The notes under the pieces: model-generated
What the model was told of the DNA's origin: nothing
Seen by the model: the letters and a program-made list of their open reading frames with translations, nothing else
Databases searched by the model: none
Assembly (NCBI RefSeq): GCF_040702505.1
Contig: NZ_JBFBLC010000004.1
Location: forward strand, 62,001 to 126,000
Source: Terrabacter sp040702505
GTDB taxonomy: Bacteria; Actinomycetota; Actinomycetes; Actinomycetales; Dermatophilaceae
Length of the DNA: 64,000 bases
Direction of reading: 5' to 3'
Shown: positions 51,734 to 59,680 of the stretch, in pieces
Layout of the letters: each line of letters starts with the position of its first letter
Position numbering within the stretch: position 1 is the first letter of the stretch
Program-made: the position numbers and the translations under genes

Positions 51734-52906
51734 ATGACGACACTCACTGCACTCGACCAGTCGGCCGGCTCCACGCATACGTCGGCCTCCCTCCTCACCC
51801 GCGCTGCCGAGGTGGCACCCGTCCTCGAGGCGAACGCTGCCCGACACGACGCGGACGGCACGTTCGTCACCGAGTCCTTCGAGGCACTCGGCCGCGCCGG
51901 CCTGCTCAAGGCAGCCGTCCCCGCCGAGCTCGGGGGCGACGGCGCCACCATCGCCGAGCTCACCGCGCTGCAGCGCACGCTCGCCCACCACTGCGGCTCG
52001 ACGGCGCTCGCCAGCTCGATGCACCAGCACGTCACGGCCTTCACCGCGTGGCGTCACCGGCGCGGTCTGCCGGGCGCGGAGGCCACGCTCCGGCGCGTCG
52101 CGGACGACGGGATCGTGCTCGTGTCCACCGGCGGCGGCGACTACTCCCACCCGTCCGGGACGGCCCGCCGGGTGGACGGCGGCTTCCGCGTGTCGGGGCG
52201 CAAGCGCTTCGTGAGCCAGTCGGCCGTGGGCACGGTCGCCTCGACGATGTTCCGCTACGACGACCCGCAGGAGGGCGAGCGCGTGCTGAACGTCGCCGTG
52301 CCGCTCGCCGCTCCCGGCGTCACGGTCGTGTCCACGTGGGACAGTCTCGGGATGCGGGGCACGGCCAGCGACGACCTCGTCTTCGACGACGTCTTCGTCC
52401 CCGACGACAAGGTGCTGGCCAAGCGGCCGTACGGGGTCGTGGACGGGCCGCTGCAGGTGATCTCGTGCATCGCCTTCCCGATAGTCTCGGGTGCCTATCT
52501 CGGCGTCGCCGAGGCAGCGTATGCCGCCGCGCTGGCTTCCGTGCAGGCGTCGCCGACCAAGCGGGAGAGTGCCGTCGTCCAGCGGCAGCTCGGCTTGATG
52601 CGCCACCGGCTCGCGGTCGCGTCGTGGGCGCTCGACGGGGCGCTGGTGGCCGTCGGGGACGACCCCAAACCCGGTGCCGACGCGTACTTCGCGGTGATGG
52701 CGGCCAAGCGCGAGGTGGCCGGCGCGGGGATCGAGGTCTGCGACCTGGCGATGGAGGTGGTCGGTGGGTCGGCGTACTACAAGGGGTCGGTGGTCGAGCG
52801 GTGCTACCGCGACATCCGGGCGGCGAAGTTCCACCCGCTCGACCCCGAGACGACCCTGGTCGAGACCGGCAAGCACGCCCTGGGACTGCCCGGCGTCCTC
52901 GCCTGA
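51734..52906 (+). CDS. acyl-CoA-dehydrogenase-fold flavoprotein, probable FMNH2-dependent monooxygenase or dehydrogenase
   Basis: A 390-residue protein of the acyl-CoA dehydrogenase superfamily: LLKAAVPAELGGDGATIAEL, GFRVSGRKRFVSQSAVGTVA, DSLGMRGTASDDLVFDDVFV, and VVGGSAYYKGSVVERCYRDI. The expected catalytic Glu of true dehydrogenases is not obvious near the C-terminus, and the YKGSVVERCYRDIRAAKFHP end is like group D monooxygenases (DszC, HpaB-like). A flavin reductase gene nearby supports the monooxygenase option. It is divergent from the HxlR regulator. The substrate is unknown. Confidence 0.8.
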   Translation: MTTLTALDQSAGSTHTSASLLTRAAEVAPVLEANAARHDADGTFVTESFEALGRAGLLKAAVPAELGGDGATIAELTALQRTLAHHCGSTALASSMHQHVTAFTAWRHRRGLPGAEATLRRVADDGIVLVSTGGGDYSHPSGTARRVDGGFRVSGRKRFVSQSAVGTVASTMFRYDDPQEGERVLNVAVPLAAPGVTVVSTWDSLGMRGTASDDLVFDDVFVPDDKVLAKRPYGVVDGPLQVISCIAFPIVSGAYLGVAEAAYAAALASVQASPTKRESAVVQRQLGLMRHRLAVASWALDGALVAVGDDPKPGADAYFAVMAAKREVAGAGIEVCDLAMEVVGGSAYYKGSVVERCYRDIRAAKFHPLDPETTLVETGKHALGLPGVLA

Positions 52907-52920
52907 CGACACGAGGGGTA

Positions 52921-53207
52921 GATGCCCACTCGACGTCGCACAGTGCCCACCCGACTTCCGAGACGAGACGAGACGAGACGGGCCGGGGCGGGACGGGGCG
53001 GGGGCCGCGTGCCGCGCCGCGCCCAACCCCAGTCGAGTGGGCACTTTCCGTCAGTTGTCCACACCCCCCACGCCACGACTCGGCGCTTCAGCCTGTGGAC
53101 AAATGCAGCAAAGTGCCCACTCGACTTTCGGGGGAGCCGGGGGCGGGCAGCGAGGGGCGGGGCGTGGAGGGCGCGGCGCTCACACCACCACGTCGAGTGG
53201 GCACTTT
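52921..53207. repeat. family 1 repeats filling a 309-bp intergenic region
   Basis: The gap from 52907 to 53215 holds no gene. It contains degenerate copies at 52921-52934 and 52940-52955, a run of ACGAG units near 52960-52980, the second composite element at 53032-53125 (same plan as 50224-50316, about nine tenths identical by eye), and a single inverted copy at 53192-53207. It lies between convergent genes. Confidence 0.9.
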
Positions 53208-53215
53208 GCGTCGCG

Positions 53216-54121
53216 TCAGGTCCAGAAGTCGCTGAGCTCCTCCGCGAGGGCACGGCCCTGGGCGTAGCCGCCGCGGGCGGCCGGTGGGCGCGTGGCGGGG
53301 TCGAGCGCGTTCGCGTCGAACCCCTCGCCCGCCTCGGCGTCGGGGAAGACCGCCCGCACGCTGCTGCCGGCGGCGCGCAGCTCCGCGACCTGGGTGGCGA
53401 GGTCCATGCCCCAGCCGGACGGCATACGCGATCGGCCGCCGAAGGGGGACAGCACGAGGACGCGGTCGTGTCCGGCCGCGAGGTCGGCGTTCTCGCTGCG
53501 GCGGTAGCCGCCGTTGAGGTACCGGTTCTCTCCAATGCGGTAGGGGGTCATCGCCGAGGTGCTCGCGGCGACGGCATCGACGAGGTCGACCCCGCTGTCG
53601 CGGTCGAAGACGACGGGTTCACCGGTGTGCGCGTCGACGGCCGGGACGAGGACGCGCTGATCCGGCCAGTCGTGCCGGGGCAGGCGTGCTGCGACGACCT
53701 CACGCCAGTGGGCGGAGTCCGCACCATCGGACCGGTCTCGTTCGAGGGCAGCCGCGCCCAGCCGGCGGCGCATGTCGGCCGGATCCGTGGCGGAGTCGAT
53801 GATCGCCTGCGACCACTCGAGGTAGCTCGGTCCGGAGAGGGTTGGCGGGCGGCCGCGGTCGGGCTGCGCCCCACCCGAGCGCGCACGGGGCACCTCTGCG
53901 AGGACGGCGGCATACAGCTCGGCGGGGCCTGTCCCGCTCGTGATCTGCGCGGCGACCGTGGAGCCCGCCGACGTCCCGGCGATGAGGTCGGCCCGGATGA
54001 CGTCGACGCCGGATTCGGCGAGCCCGGCGACGAGTCCGAGCTGCCAGGCGTTGCCGGCTGCTCCGCCGCCGGCGAGGACCAGGGCGCGGGTGGGTGAGGT
54101 GGAAGAAGGTGAGGCGTTCAC
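53216..54121 (-). CDS. patatin-like phospholipase family protein with altered dyad Asp
   Basis: A 301-residue patatin-fold protein. The oxyanion loop is LAGGGAAGNAW (17-26) and the nucleophile elbow is AGTSAGS (Ser51). The second dyad residue is normally Asp in DGG; here the motif is YLNGGYRRSENADLA with Asn203 (codon AAC at 53513-53515, minus strand). This change may weaken or abolish activity. It is a single gene, convergent with the flavoprotein gene. The natural lipid substrate is unknown. Confidence 0.85.
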   Translation of the reverse strand: MNASPSSTSPTRALVLAGGGAAGNAWQLGLVAGLAESGVDVIRADLIAGTSAGSTVAAQITSGTGPAELYAAVLAEVPRARSGGAQPDRGRPPTLSGPSYLEWSQAIIDSATDPADMRRRLGAAALERDRSDGADSAHWREVVAARLPRHDWPDQRVLVPAVDAHTGEPVVFDRDSGVDLVDAVAASTSAMTPYRIGENRYLNGGYRRSENADLAAGHDRVLVLSPFGGRSRMPSGWGMDLATQVAELRAAGSSVRAVFPDAEAGEGFDANALDPATRPPAARGGYAQGRALAEELSDFWT

Positions 54122-54317
54122 GGGAGACGTCCTTCGCGAGGTGGCTTCTCGGCGCTCCCGGTGGCGGCTACCTCAGCCGCTTGATTGTGGACGGCGGGGA
54201 GCGCCCACTGACGATGCTGCGCACATGGGTCTCACCTCCCGGGGATGGGTCACGATCGTGAAGATCCTACAAGCCGAGGCGATCGCGGAATCGACCGTTT
54301 GACCCCCAGATGCACTG

Positions 54318-55421
54318 ATGGTCGCTTACCTTCATCAGGTGGACCGGGGGGTACGAGTCGCCGCTCTCGACGGCATTCGAGGCGTAGCCATCCTTCTCGT
54401 CCTGCTCGGGCATGTCGTCGGCTTCACTGGCGCCGGTCTCGTGGGCGTGCTGGTGTTCTTCGTGCTGTCGGGATACCTGATCACCTCCGTCATCGTCCGC
54501 GGCGTGAACTCGACGGGCCGTCTCGACCTGAAGCGCTTCTATGTTCACCGAGCGCTGAGGCTCCTGCCGGTCCTCCTGCTCGTCATCGCGTTCGTCTTCG
54601 CGCTGACACGTCTCCCGGGCAGCGGCGTGGACCTCGGCGACACCGTGACTGGCGCCTGGCAAGGCCTCGCCTACGTTACGGACTTCAGCCTCGCCCTGAC
54701 CCAGAGCTTCAGCCCACAGCTAGCGCATCTTTGGAGCCTGGCGGTCGAGGAGCACTTCTACCTGGTGTGGCCGCTCGTCATGGGGCTGCTGCTGCGGCGC
54801 TCCCAACTCCAACGCAGGCGTGCGTTGGTCATGCTCATCTCGGCCGCGATGCTGATGCGCCTGGCGACGGTCGTGATCGGCCGATCGCTCGGGTGGTTCT
54901 TCTACGCGATGCCCACTGTCTGGTTCGAGTGCCTGCTGGCAGGAGGAGCGTTGGCGCTCCTCGAGGGACAGATGCGGCCATTGCGCGGAGGTCGCCCGGG
55001 CGCGACCCTGATCGGAACTTTGGCGGCAGCGGTTCTCCTCGGCGCCGCCCTGCACCCATCGACCTACCTGTCCACCTTGACGTATCTCCTCGGCATCCCC
55101 GTCCTGGCCCTGGCAACCGTCGGCATCATCTGGGCTGCCCGACAGGCGGAGGCGCGAGCCGTGCGACGGGTGCTGGAGTGGGCACCGCTGCGCTGGTTGG
55201 GGGACCGAAGCTACGCGCTCTACCTCTTCAACTCGCCATGCATCCTCGTGAGCACCTCTCTGCTGGGACACAACGCGGGAGCCAGGCTGGCCGGCGGAAC
55301 GGTCGCTGTCGTGATCAGCATGCTGACGCTGCGGTTCGTCGAACGACCCGCCCTGGGTCTGAAGGCCCGGTTCGACCGGTCCCGCGCAACCCCGAGTTCC
55401 GCCGACGTGCTGACGGCCTGA
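54318..55421 (+). CDS. acyltransferase 3 (OafA/NodX-type) membrane protein
   Basis: A 367-residue membrane acyltransferase with about 10 helices. The family motif is ALDGIRGVAILLVLLGHVVG (His in helix 1), then FFVLSGYLITSVI, KRFYVHRALRLLPVL and SLAVEEHFYLVWPLVM. These enzymes move acetyl or other acyl groups to sugars, cell-wall or secondary-metabolite targets. The gene has visibly more A and T than its neighbours, so it may be acquired. It stands alone. The GTG at 54339 is an alternative start. Confidence 0.88.
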   Translation: MVAYLHQVDRGVRVAALDGIRGVAILLVLLGHVVGFTGAGLVGVLVFFVLSGYLITSVIVRGVNSTGRLDLKRFYVHRALRLLPVLLLVIAFVFALTRLPGSGVDLGDTVTGAWQGLAYVTDFSLALTQSFSPQLAHLWSLAVEEHFYLVWPLVMGLLLRRSQLQRRRALVMLISAAMLMRLATVVIGRSLGWFFYAMPTVWFECLLAGGALALLEGQMRPLRGGRPGATLIGTLAAAVLLGAALHPSTYLSTLTYLLGIPVLALATVGIIWAARQAEARAVRRVLEWAPLRWLGDRSYALYLFNSPCILVSTSLLGHNAGARLAGGTVAVVISMLTLRFVERPALGLKARFDRSRATPSSADVLTA

Positions 55422-55450
55422 AGCGGCCGGCGCCTGTCGGGCCGAAGGCG

Positions 55451-55560
55451 TCGCAAAGTGCCCACTCGACGTGAGGGGTGTCGCAAAGTGCCCAATCGAC
55501 GTGAGGGGTGTCGGAAAGTGCCCACTCGACGTGAGGGGCGTCGCAAAGTGCCCACTCGAC
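55451..55560. repeat. family 1 tandem array, four units with 30-bp period
   Basis: The 16-mer AAAGTGCCCACTCGAC is at 55455-55470, 55485-55500 (CCAATCGAC), 55515-55530 and 55545-55560, all in one direction. Each is followed by GTGAGGGG-(T/C)GTCG. The spacing is exactly 30 bp. Units differ at single bases. It lies between the convergent acyltransferase and FMN-binding genes. Confidence 0.92.
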
Positions 55561-55629
55561 TTGGGGAGGGAAAGGGGCGGCCCGCCGACCACAGGGGGAG
55601 ATCGACGGGCCGCGACTGGGGAGGGCTGG

Positions 55630-56139
55630 TCAGCCCAGGTGGGCGGCGTCTATCGCCGACTGGAGGCTCTGCTGGTAGGCCTCGCTGGTGTACGTCGCGC
55701 CGCTGACGACGTCGATCTGCGCGGACTGCTGGGCGAGCGCCTCCTGCCGCAGGATCGGCGCAGCGCCGGCGCTGATCGACACCGAGGTGCCCGAGCTGTC
55801 GGTCAGCTTCAGGGCGTGGACGTTGGTGATCTTCTTGCCCTTGAAGGTGACCTGCACCTGCACCGAGCCGTACTGCGTGTCGACGACGCCGCCGTCGACG
55901 GTCCCCGACCGTGGCGGGGCCGAGGCCGCCGAGGTCTTGCCGGAGGATGCCTTGCCCTTCGAGCCGGCCTTCGACCCGCCTGTCGGCTGCGGCGCGGCCA
56001 CCACCGGTCCGGCGCCCTTGGCGCCGACGATGTGGGCGCCGGCGACGCTCTCGTGCTTCGGGGCGAGGCCGCTGGCCCAGGATGCGCCGACCGTGACCAG
56101 GCCGGCGAGGCCGACGACGACACCGGTTGCCTTCCTCAC
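55630..56139 (-). CDS. FMN-binding domain protein, membrane-anchored
   Basis: A 169-residue protein. An N-terminal hydrophobic helix (ATGVVVGLAGLVTVGASWAS) anchors it, a Gly/Ser/Lys-rich linker follows, and the C-terminal half is an FMN_bind domain (GSVQVQVTFKGKKITNVHAL) ending VVSGATYTSEAYQQSLQSAI. The SGATYTS motif is the site where ApbE-type enzymes attach FMN to Thr/Ser in this family. The GTG at 56139 overlaps the upstream reductase stop as GTGA. The two would form a transmembrane electron-transfer pair. Confidence 0.87.
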   Translation of the reverse strand: MRKATGVVVGLAGLVTVGASWASGLAPKHESVAGAHIVGAKGAGPVVAAPQPTGGSKAGSKGKASSGKTSAASAPPRSGTVDGGVVDTQYGSVQVQVTFKGKKITNVHALKLTDSSGTSVSISAGAAPILRQEALAQQSAQIDVVSGATYTSEAYQQSLQSAIDAAHLG

Positions 56140-57602
56140 CAGGAGAACCTCTCGTCGTGGATGTGCTGCTTGGGTATGCCGCCCTCCCGCAGGGAGTGGT
56201 GCACGAGGTCCATCCAGCGGCCCGGGCCGCAGACGTACGCCTCGTGGCGGGCGAGGTCGGGCACGAGCCCGGCCAGCCGGCGCGCGTCGGATGCCGGTTC
56301 GCCGTTGCGCCGCGAGGCCGCGGCCGGCAGCCACGACCCCTCGACGGGCGGCCCGACGAGCAGGAGCAGCCGGTGGCCGCCGACGGCGGCGAGGTGCTCG
56401 AGCTCCTGCCTCAGGGGCAGCTCCATCGCCGTGTTCGCGCGGTAGACGACGGTGACGTCGCCGGGTCCGGCGTGGCCGTGGCGGACGAGCTCCTCGAGGA
56501 TCGACCGGACGGGCGTCACGCCGATGCCGGCGGCGAGGAGCAGCACCCGGCGGCGGACGCGGTTGCGGGCGGTGAACGCGCCGTAGGGGCCCTCGAAGAG
56601 CACCCGCGTGCCGGGGCGCAGCGACGCGAGCCGGTTGGAGTGGTCGCCGAGGTCGCGCACCGTGATCCGCAGGCTGCGGCCGTCGGGGGCGCTGGAAAGG
56701 GACCACGGGTGGGCGCTGGCGAAGAGGCGCGGGCTGAGGAAGCGCCAGTTGAGGTACTGCCCGGCCCGCACGGGGAGCTGATCGAGGCCCCGCCCGGTCA
56801 TCCGGACCGACCACACGCCCTGGCTCTCCTCGACGACCTCGCTGACGCGCAGGCCATGGCGCAGGCTGCGGGCGACGGGCACGAGCAGGCGCCACCACAC
56901 GACGCTGGCGGCCACGATGATGAAGAGGGTCCACCAGTAGTTGCGCACCCAGGCGGAGGCGGTGAAGTCCGAGCCCATCGACAGCTCGTGCGGCACGGCG
57001 AGGACGACGGCGGCATACGAGGTCAGGTGCACGACGTGCCACCACTCGTAGGACATCTTCCGGCGGGCGATGCTGACGGACGTCACGGCGACGACGACGA
57101 GCAGGGCTGTGGCGCCGAACGCGAAGAGCAGGTCGCTGCCGCCGGCCAGCAGGCGGAAGGTCTCCACGACGGGACCGAACGGCCCGTGCAAAGCGTCGCG
57201 GACGGCATACCCGAGGATGATCGCGCCCACGTGGACGAGCACGAGCGGGACCGTGATGCGCCCGAGGACGCGGTGCGCCTTGAGTGCGCGGTCCATCCCG
57301 TAGACGCGGTCGACCCACGGCACCCGGGCGGCGAGCAGCAGCTGGATGAGCAGCAGGTCCATGGCGACGAGCCCGGTGAGGCGCCCGACGCCGATGAGCA
57401 TGGTGCTCTTCGTGCCGGCGACGAGGTCGTGGCTGCCGCCGGCGAGGAAGAACTGGGCCACGACGGCGAGCAGGCTCGCGAGGGCCAGCGTCTCGAGGAG
57501 GTCGCCCGTGCGGGCCTGCCAGCGGCGGAAGTCCGCGCCGGCACGCAGGGCTCGACGGACCCGGCTCGGGGTCCCGCGGTGTGGTGCGATGGTGGTGCTC
57601 AC
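56136..57602 (-). CDS. ferric-reductase-like transmembrane oxidoreductase with NAD/FAD domain
   Basis: A 488-residue protein. Six membrane helices (about 35-250) carry His pairs suited to two haems: LKAHRVLGRITVPLVLVHVG and EWWHVVHLTSYAAVVLAVPH. A ferredoxin-reductase-like cytoplasmic half follows: FAD-binding SAHPWSLSSAPDG, NAD-binding LLLAAGIGVTPVRSILEELV, and the C-terminal AYVCGPGRWMDLV. It would move electrons from NAD(P)H through haem to the outside. It is coupled to the FMN-binding gene and divergent from an OmpR-type two-component system that may control it. The start is GTG 57602. Confidence 0.88.
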   Translation of the reverse strand: MSTTIAPHRGTPSRVRRALRAGADFRRWQARTGDLLETLALASLLAVVAQFFLAGGSHDLVAGTKSTMLIGVGRLTGLVAMDLLLIQLLLAARVPWVDRVYGMDRALKAHRVLGRITVPLVLVHVGAIILGYAVRDALHGPFGPVVETFRLLAGGSDLLFAFGATALLVVVAVTSVSIARRKMSYEWWHVVHLTSYAAVVLAVPHELSMGSDFTASAWVRNYWWTLFIIVAASVVWWRLLVPVARSLRHGLRVSEVVEESQGVWSVRMTGRGLDQLPVRAGQYLNWRFLSPRLFASAHPWSLSSAPDGRSLRITVRDLGDHSNRLASLRPGTRVLFEGPYGAFTARNRVRRRVLLLAAGIGVTPVRSILEELVRHGHAGPGDVTVVYRANTAMELPLRQELEHLAAVGGHRLLLLVGPPVEGSWLPAAASRRNGEPASDARRLAGLVPDLARHEAYVCGPGRWMDLVHHSLREGGIPKQHIHDERFSW

Positions 57603-57663
57603 GTAGACGATCGTCGTGAGGCGATCTCAGAAAGTTATGAGACGGGTCGAGGAGTTTGTCCGC

Positions 57664-58335
57664 ATGAGTGTGCCGATGTTCCGCCCTCGCCTGCTCCTCG
57701 TCGAGGACGACCCGGACCTGTCGCAGATGCTCGCCGAGCTGCTCGACGAGGAGGGGTATGCCGTCACGGCCGTTCGCGACGGACAGGCGGGCTTGCACCG
57801 TGGCCTGGTCGACGACTGGGACGTGCTCGTCGTGGACCGGGGGCTGCCGGGCATCGAGGGCGTGGACCTCGTGACCCGGCTGCGCTCGCGAGGGCTGTCG
57901 GCGCCGGTGCTCTTCCTCACCGCGCGCGGGACGGTCGCCGACCGGGTCGAGGGGCTGGACGCGGGGGCGCAGGACTACGTGGTCAAGCCGTTCGACGTCG
58001 AGGAGGTGCTCGCGCGGCTGCGGGCGCTGCTGCGGCCGGTCGGTGGGGCGTCCAACGAGCTGGCGGTCGGTGCACGCCGGCTGCTCGTCGGCGAGCAGCG
58101 GGTCGTCGGGGACGGTGACGAGGTGATGCTGTCGGGGCGTGAGGCGCGGCTGCTCGAGACGCTGGCGCGGCGCCCGACCCGGGTCTTCTCGCGGGACGAG
58201 CTGCTCGCGGCGGCCTTCGACCACGCCGATACGCTGGGCGCCGTCGACACGTACGTCTACTACCTGAGGCGCAAGCTCGGGAAGTCCGTCGTCGAGACGG
58301 TCCACGGGGTCGGCTACCGGCTCGGGGCGTCCTGA
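57664..58335 (+). CDS. OmpR/PhoB-family response regulator
   Basis: A 223-residue regulator. The receiver has Glu/Asp at VEDD (13-16), phospho-acceptor Asp58 in VVDRGLPG, and Lys in VVKPFD. The C-terminal winged helix ends with TYVYYLRRKLGKSVVETVHG, then VGYRLG. The ATG at 57664 follows GAGGAG; an upstream start at 57616 would add 16 residues. Its TGA overlaps the kinase ATG by one base. It is divergent from the FMN/haem reductase pair. Confidence 0.9.
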   Translation: MSVPMFRPRLLLVEDDPDLSQMLAELLDEEGYAVTAVRDGQAGLHRGLVDDWDVLVVDRGLPGIEGVDLVTRLRSRGLSAPVLFLTARGTVADRVEGLDAGAQDYVVKPFDVEEVLARLRALLRPVGGASNELAVGARRLLVGEQRVVGDGDEVMLSGREARLLETLARRPTRVFSRDELLAAAFDHADTLGAVDTYVYYLRRKLGKSVVETVHGVGYRLGAS

Positions 58336-59603
58336 TGGGCGTGTCTCGGTCGAGATCGGCTGTGGCGGAGCGTGATCCGCTGCGCCAGGCGTCGCGCTCG
58401 GTTGCGATCCGGGTGGGGGCGACGACGGCGCTCGTCGTGCTCGTGGCGATCATCGGGGCGGCGATCCTCTTCGACCGACAGCAGCTGGCGGAGGTGCGGG
58501 GACGCACCGAGACGACCGCCCGCACCGCCGACGACGTCATCGACGCCCCACCGGGCACGTGGCTGGCGAAGCTGGCGGCCGGGGCGCACGAGGTGACGCG
58601 GTCGATGCCTGCGGGCTTGGCGGCGGCCGTTGTCGCGACGCCGTCGGACGTGTCGGGGGCGACGAGCTATGAGGCGGACGGGCGCTCCTGGCCCGCATGG
58701 GTGGATCGGCGTGCGGACGGCGCGTACGTCGCGGTCTACGACATCCGGCTGCACTCCGGCGAGGAGCAGCGGCTGCTCGTCTCGACGGCCGTGGCCGGTG
58801 GCCTCGGCGTGCTGCTGGCGGCGCTGACCGGGCTGCTCGCGGGGCGCCGGGCGGTCAAGCCGCTCGGTGAGGCGATGGAGCTGCAGCGCCAGTTCGTCGC
58901 CGACGCCTCGCACGAGCTGCGCACGCCGCTGGCCGTCATCAGCACCCGCGCGCAGCTGTTGCGCCGGCACGTCGCGGCGGACGTGCGGTCCCACGACGGT
59001 GACCCGGCCGCCGCCCGCCGGCTCGCGGAGGTCGACCAGCTCGTCCACGACACCCAGACGATGGCCGACGTCGTGTCCGACCTGCTGCTCTCGGCCCAGC
59101 TCGAGCACGTTGACAAGGTCGCCGAACGCGTGGTTGTCGCCCGGCTGGCGTCCGAGGTCGTGACCTCCCTGACGCCGTATGCCGCCGAACGCGGGGTCAC
59201 CCTCGTCGACGAGCCGGAGGCCTCGGGTGCGGGCTCGGCCGCCGGGTGCGTCGTCGACGGTGTGGCGCCTAGTCTGCGGCGGTCGGTGCTGGCGCTCGTC
59301 GACAACGCGATCGCCCACTCGGAGAAGGGCTCTCGCGTGGAGGTCCGGGTGTGGGACGAGGACGGCCTGGTGCGGGTCGACGTCGTCGACCACGGGCCCG
59401 GCGTCGACGTCGAGGACCTCGAGCGGCTCACCCGCCGGTTCTCCCGGGGAGACGGCGCGACGGGCGGACGGCGCGTCGGGCTGGGGCTGGCCCTGGTGAC
59501 CCAGATCGTGCGCTCGCACGGCGGGCGGCTCGAGGTGAGCGAGACCCCCGGGGGAGGGGCGACCTTCACCCTGGTCATCCCGGCTGCCGCGTCGTCGAAC
59601 TGA
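58335..59603 (+). CDS. sensor histidine kinase (HAMP-type, PhoR/BaeS-like)
   Basis: A 422-residue kinase. Two membrane helices (VGATTALVVLVAIIGAAILF and VAGGLGVLLAALTGLLAGRR) flank an extracytoplasmic sensor of about 100 residues. The H-box is ADASHELRTPLAVIS, the N-box LALVDNAIAHSE, the G1 box VDHGPGVD and the G2 box RVGLGLALV. It follows the response regulator with a one-base overlap. The stimulus is unknown; redox or flavin state is possible from the neighbouring genes. Confidence 0.9.
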   Translation: MGVSRSRSAVAERDPLRQASRSVAIRVGATTALVVLVAIIGAAILFDRQQLAEVRGRTETTARTADDVIDAPPGTWLAKLAAGAHEVTRSMPAGLAAAVVATPSDVSGATSYEADGRSWPAWVDRRADGAYVAVYDIRLHSGEEQRLLVSTAVAGGLGVLLAALTGLLAGRRAVKPLGEAMELQRQFVADASHELRTPLAVISTRAQLLRRHVAADVRSHDGDPAAARRLAEVDQLVHDTQTMADVVSDLLLSAQLEHVDKVAERVVVARLASEVVTSLTPYAAERGVTLVDEPEASGAGSAAGCVVDGVAPSLRRSVLALVDNAIAHSEKGSRVEVRVWDEDGLVRVDVVDHGPGVDVEDLERLTRRFSRGDGATGGRRVGLGLALVTQIVRSHGGRLEVSETPGGGATFTLVIPAAASSN

Positions 59604-59619
59604 CGTGCCGGGACGGCGA

Positions 59620-59651
59620 ACGGGCGCACCACCTGGTGGTGGTGCGCCCGT
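59620..59651. terminator. bidirectional hairpin terminator
   Basis: ACGGGCGCACCACC (59620-59633) pairs with GGTGGTGCGCCCGT (59638-59651) around a TGGT loop. It lies between the convergent kinase gene and the Ig-repeat gene. Confidence 0.85.
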
Positions 59652-59680
59652 CCGGGTCCTACCGGTTCGTGCTTCCTAGA

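Noticed and set aside
54225..54302. A 25-codon open frame (MGLTSRGWVTIVKI...) before the acyltransferase gene
   Set aside because: No ribosome binding site and no homologue that I recognise. It may be chance or a leader peptide, but nothing supports it.
55451..55560. A CRISPR array, suggested by the regular 30-bp repeat
   Set aside because: The units are contiguous with no variable spacers, all 30 bases are nearly the same in each unit, and no cas gene is present.
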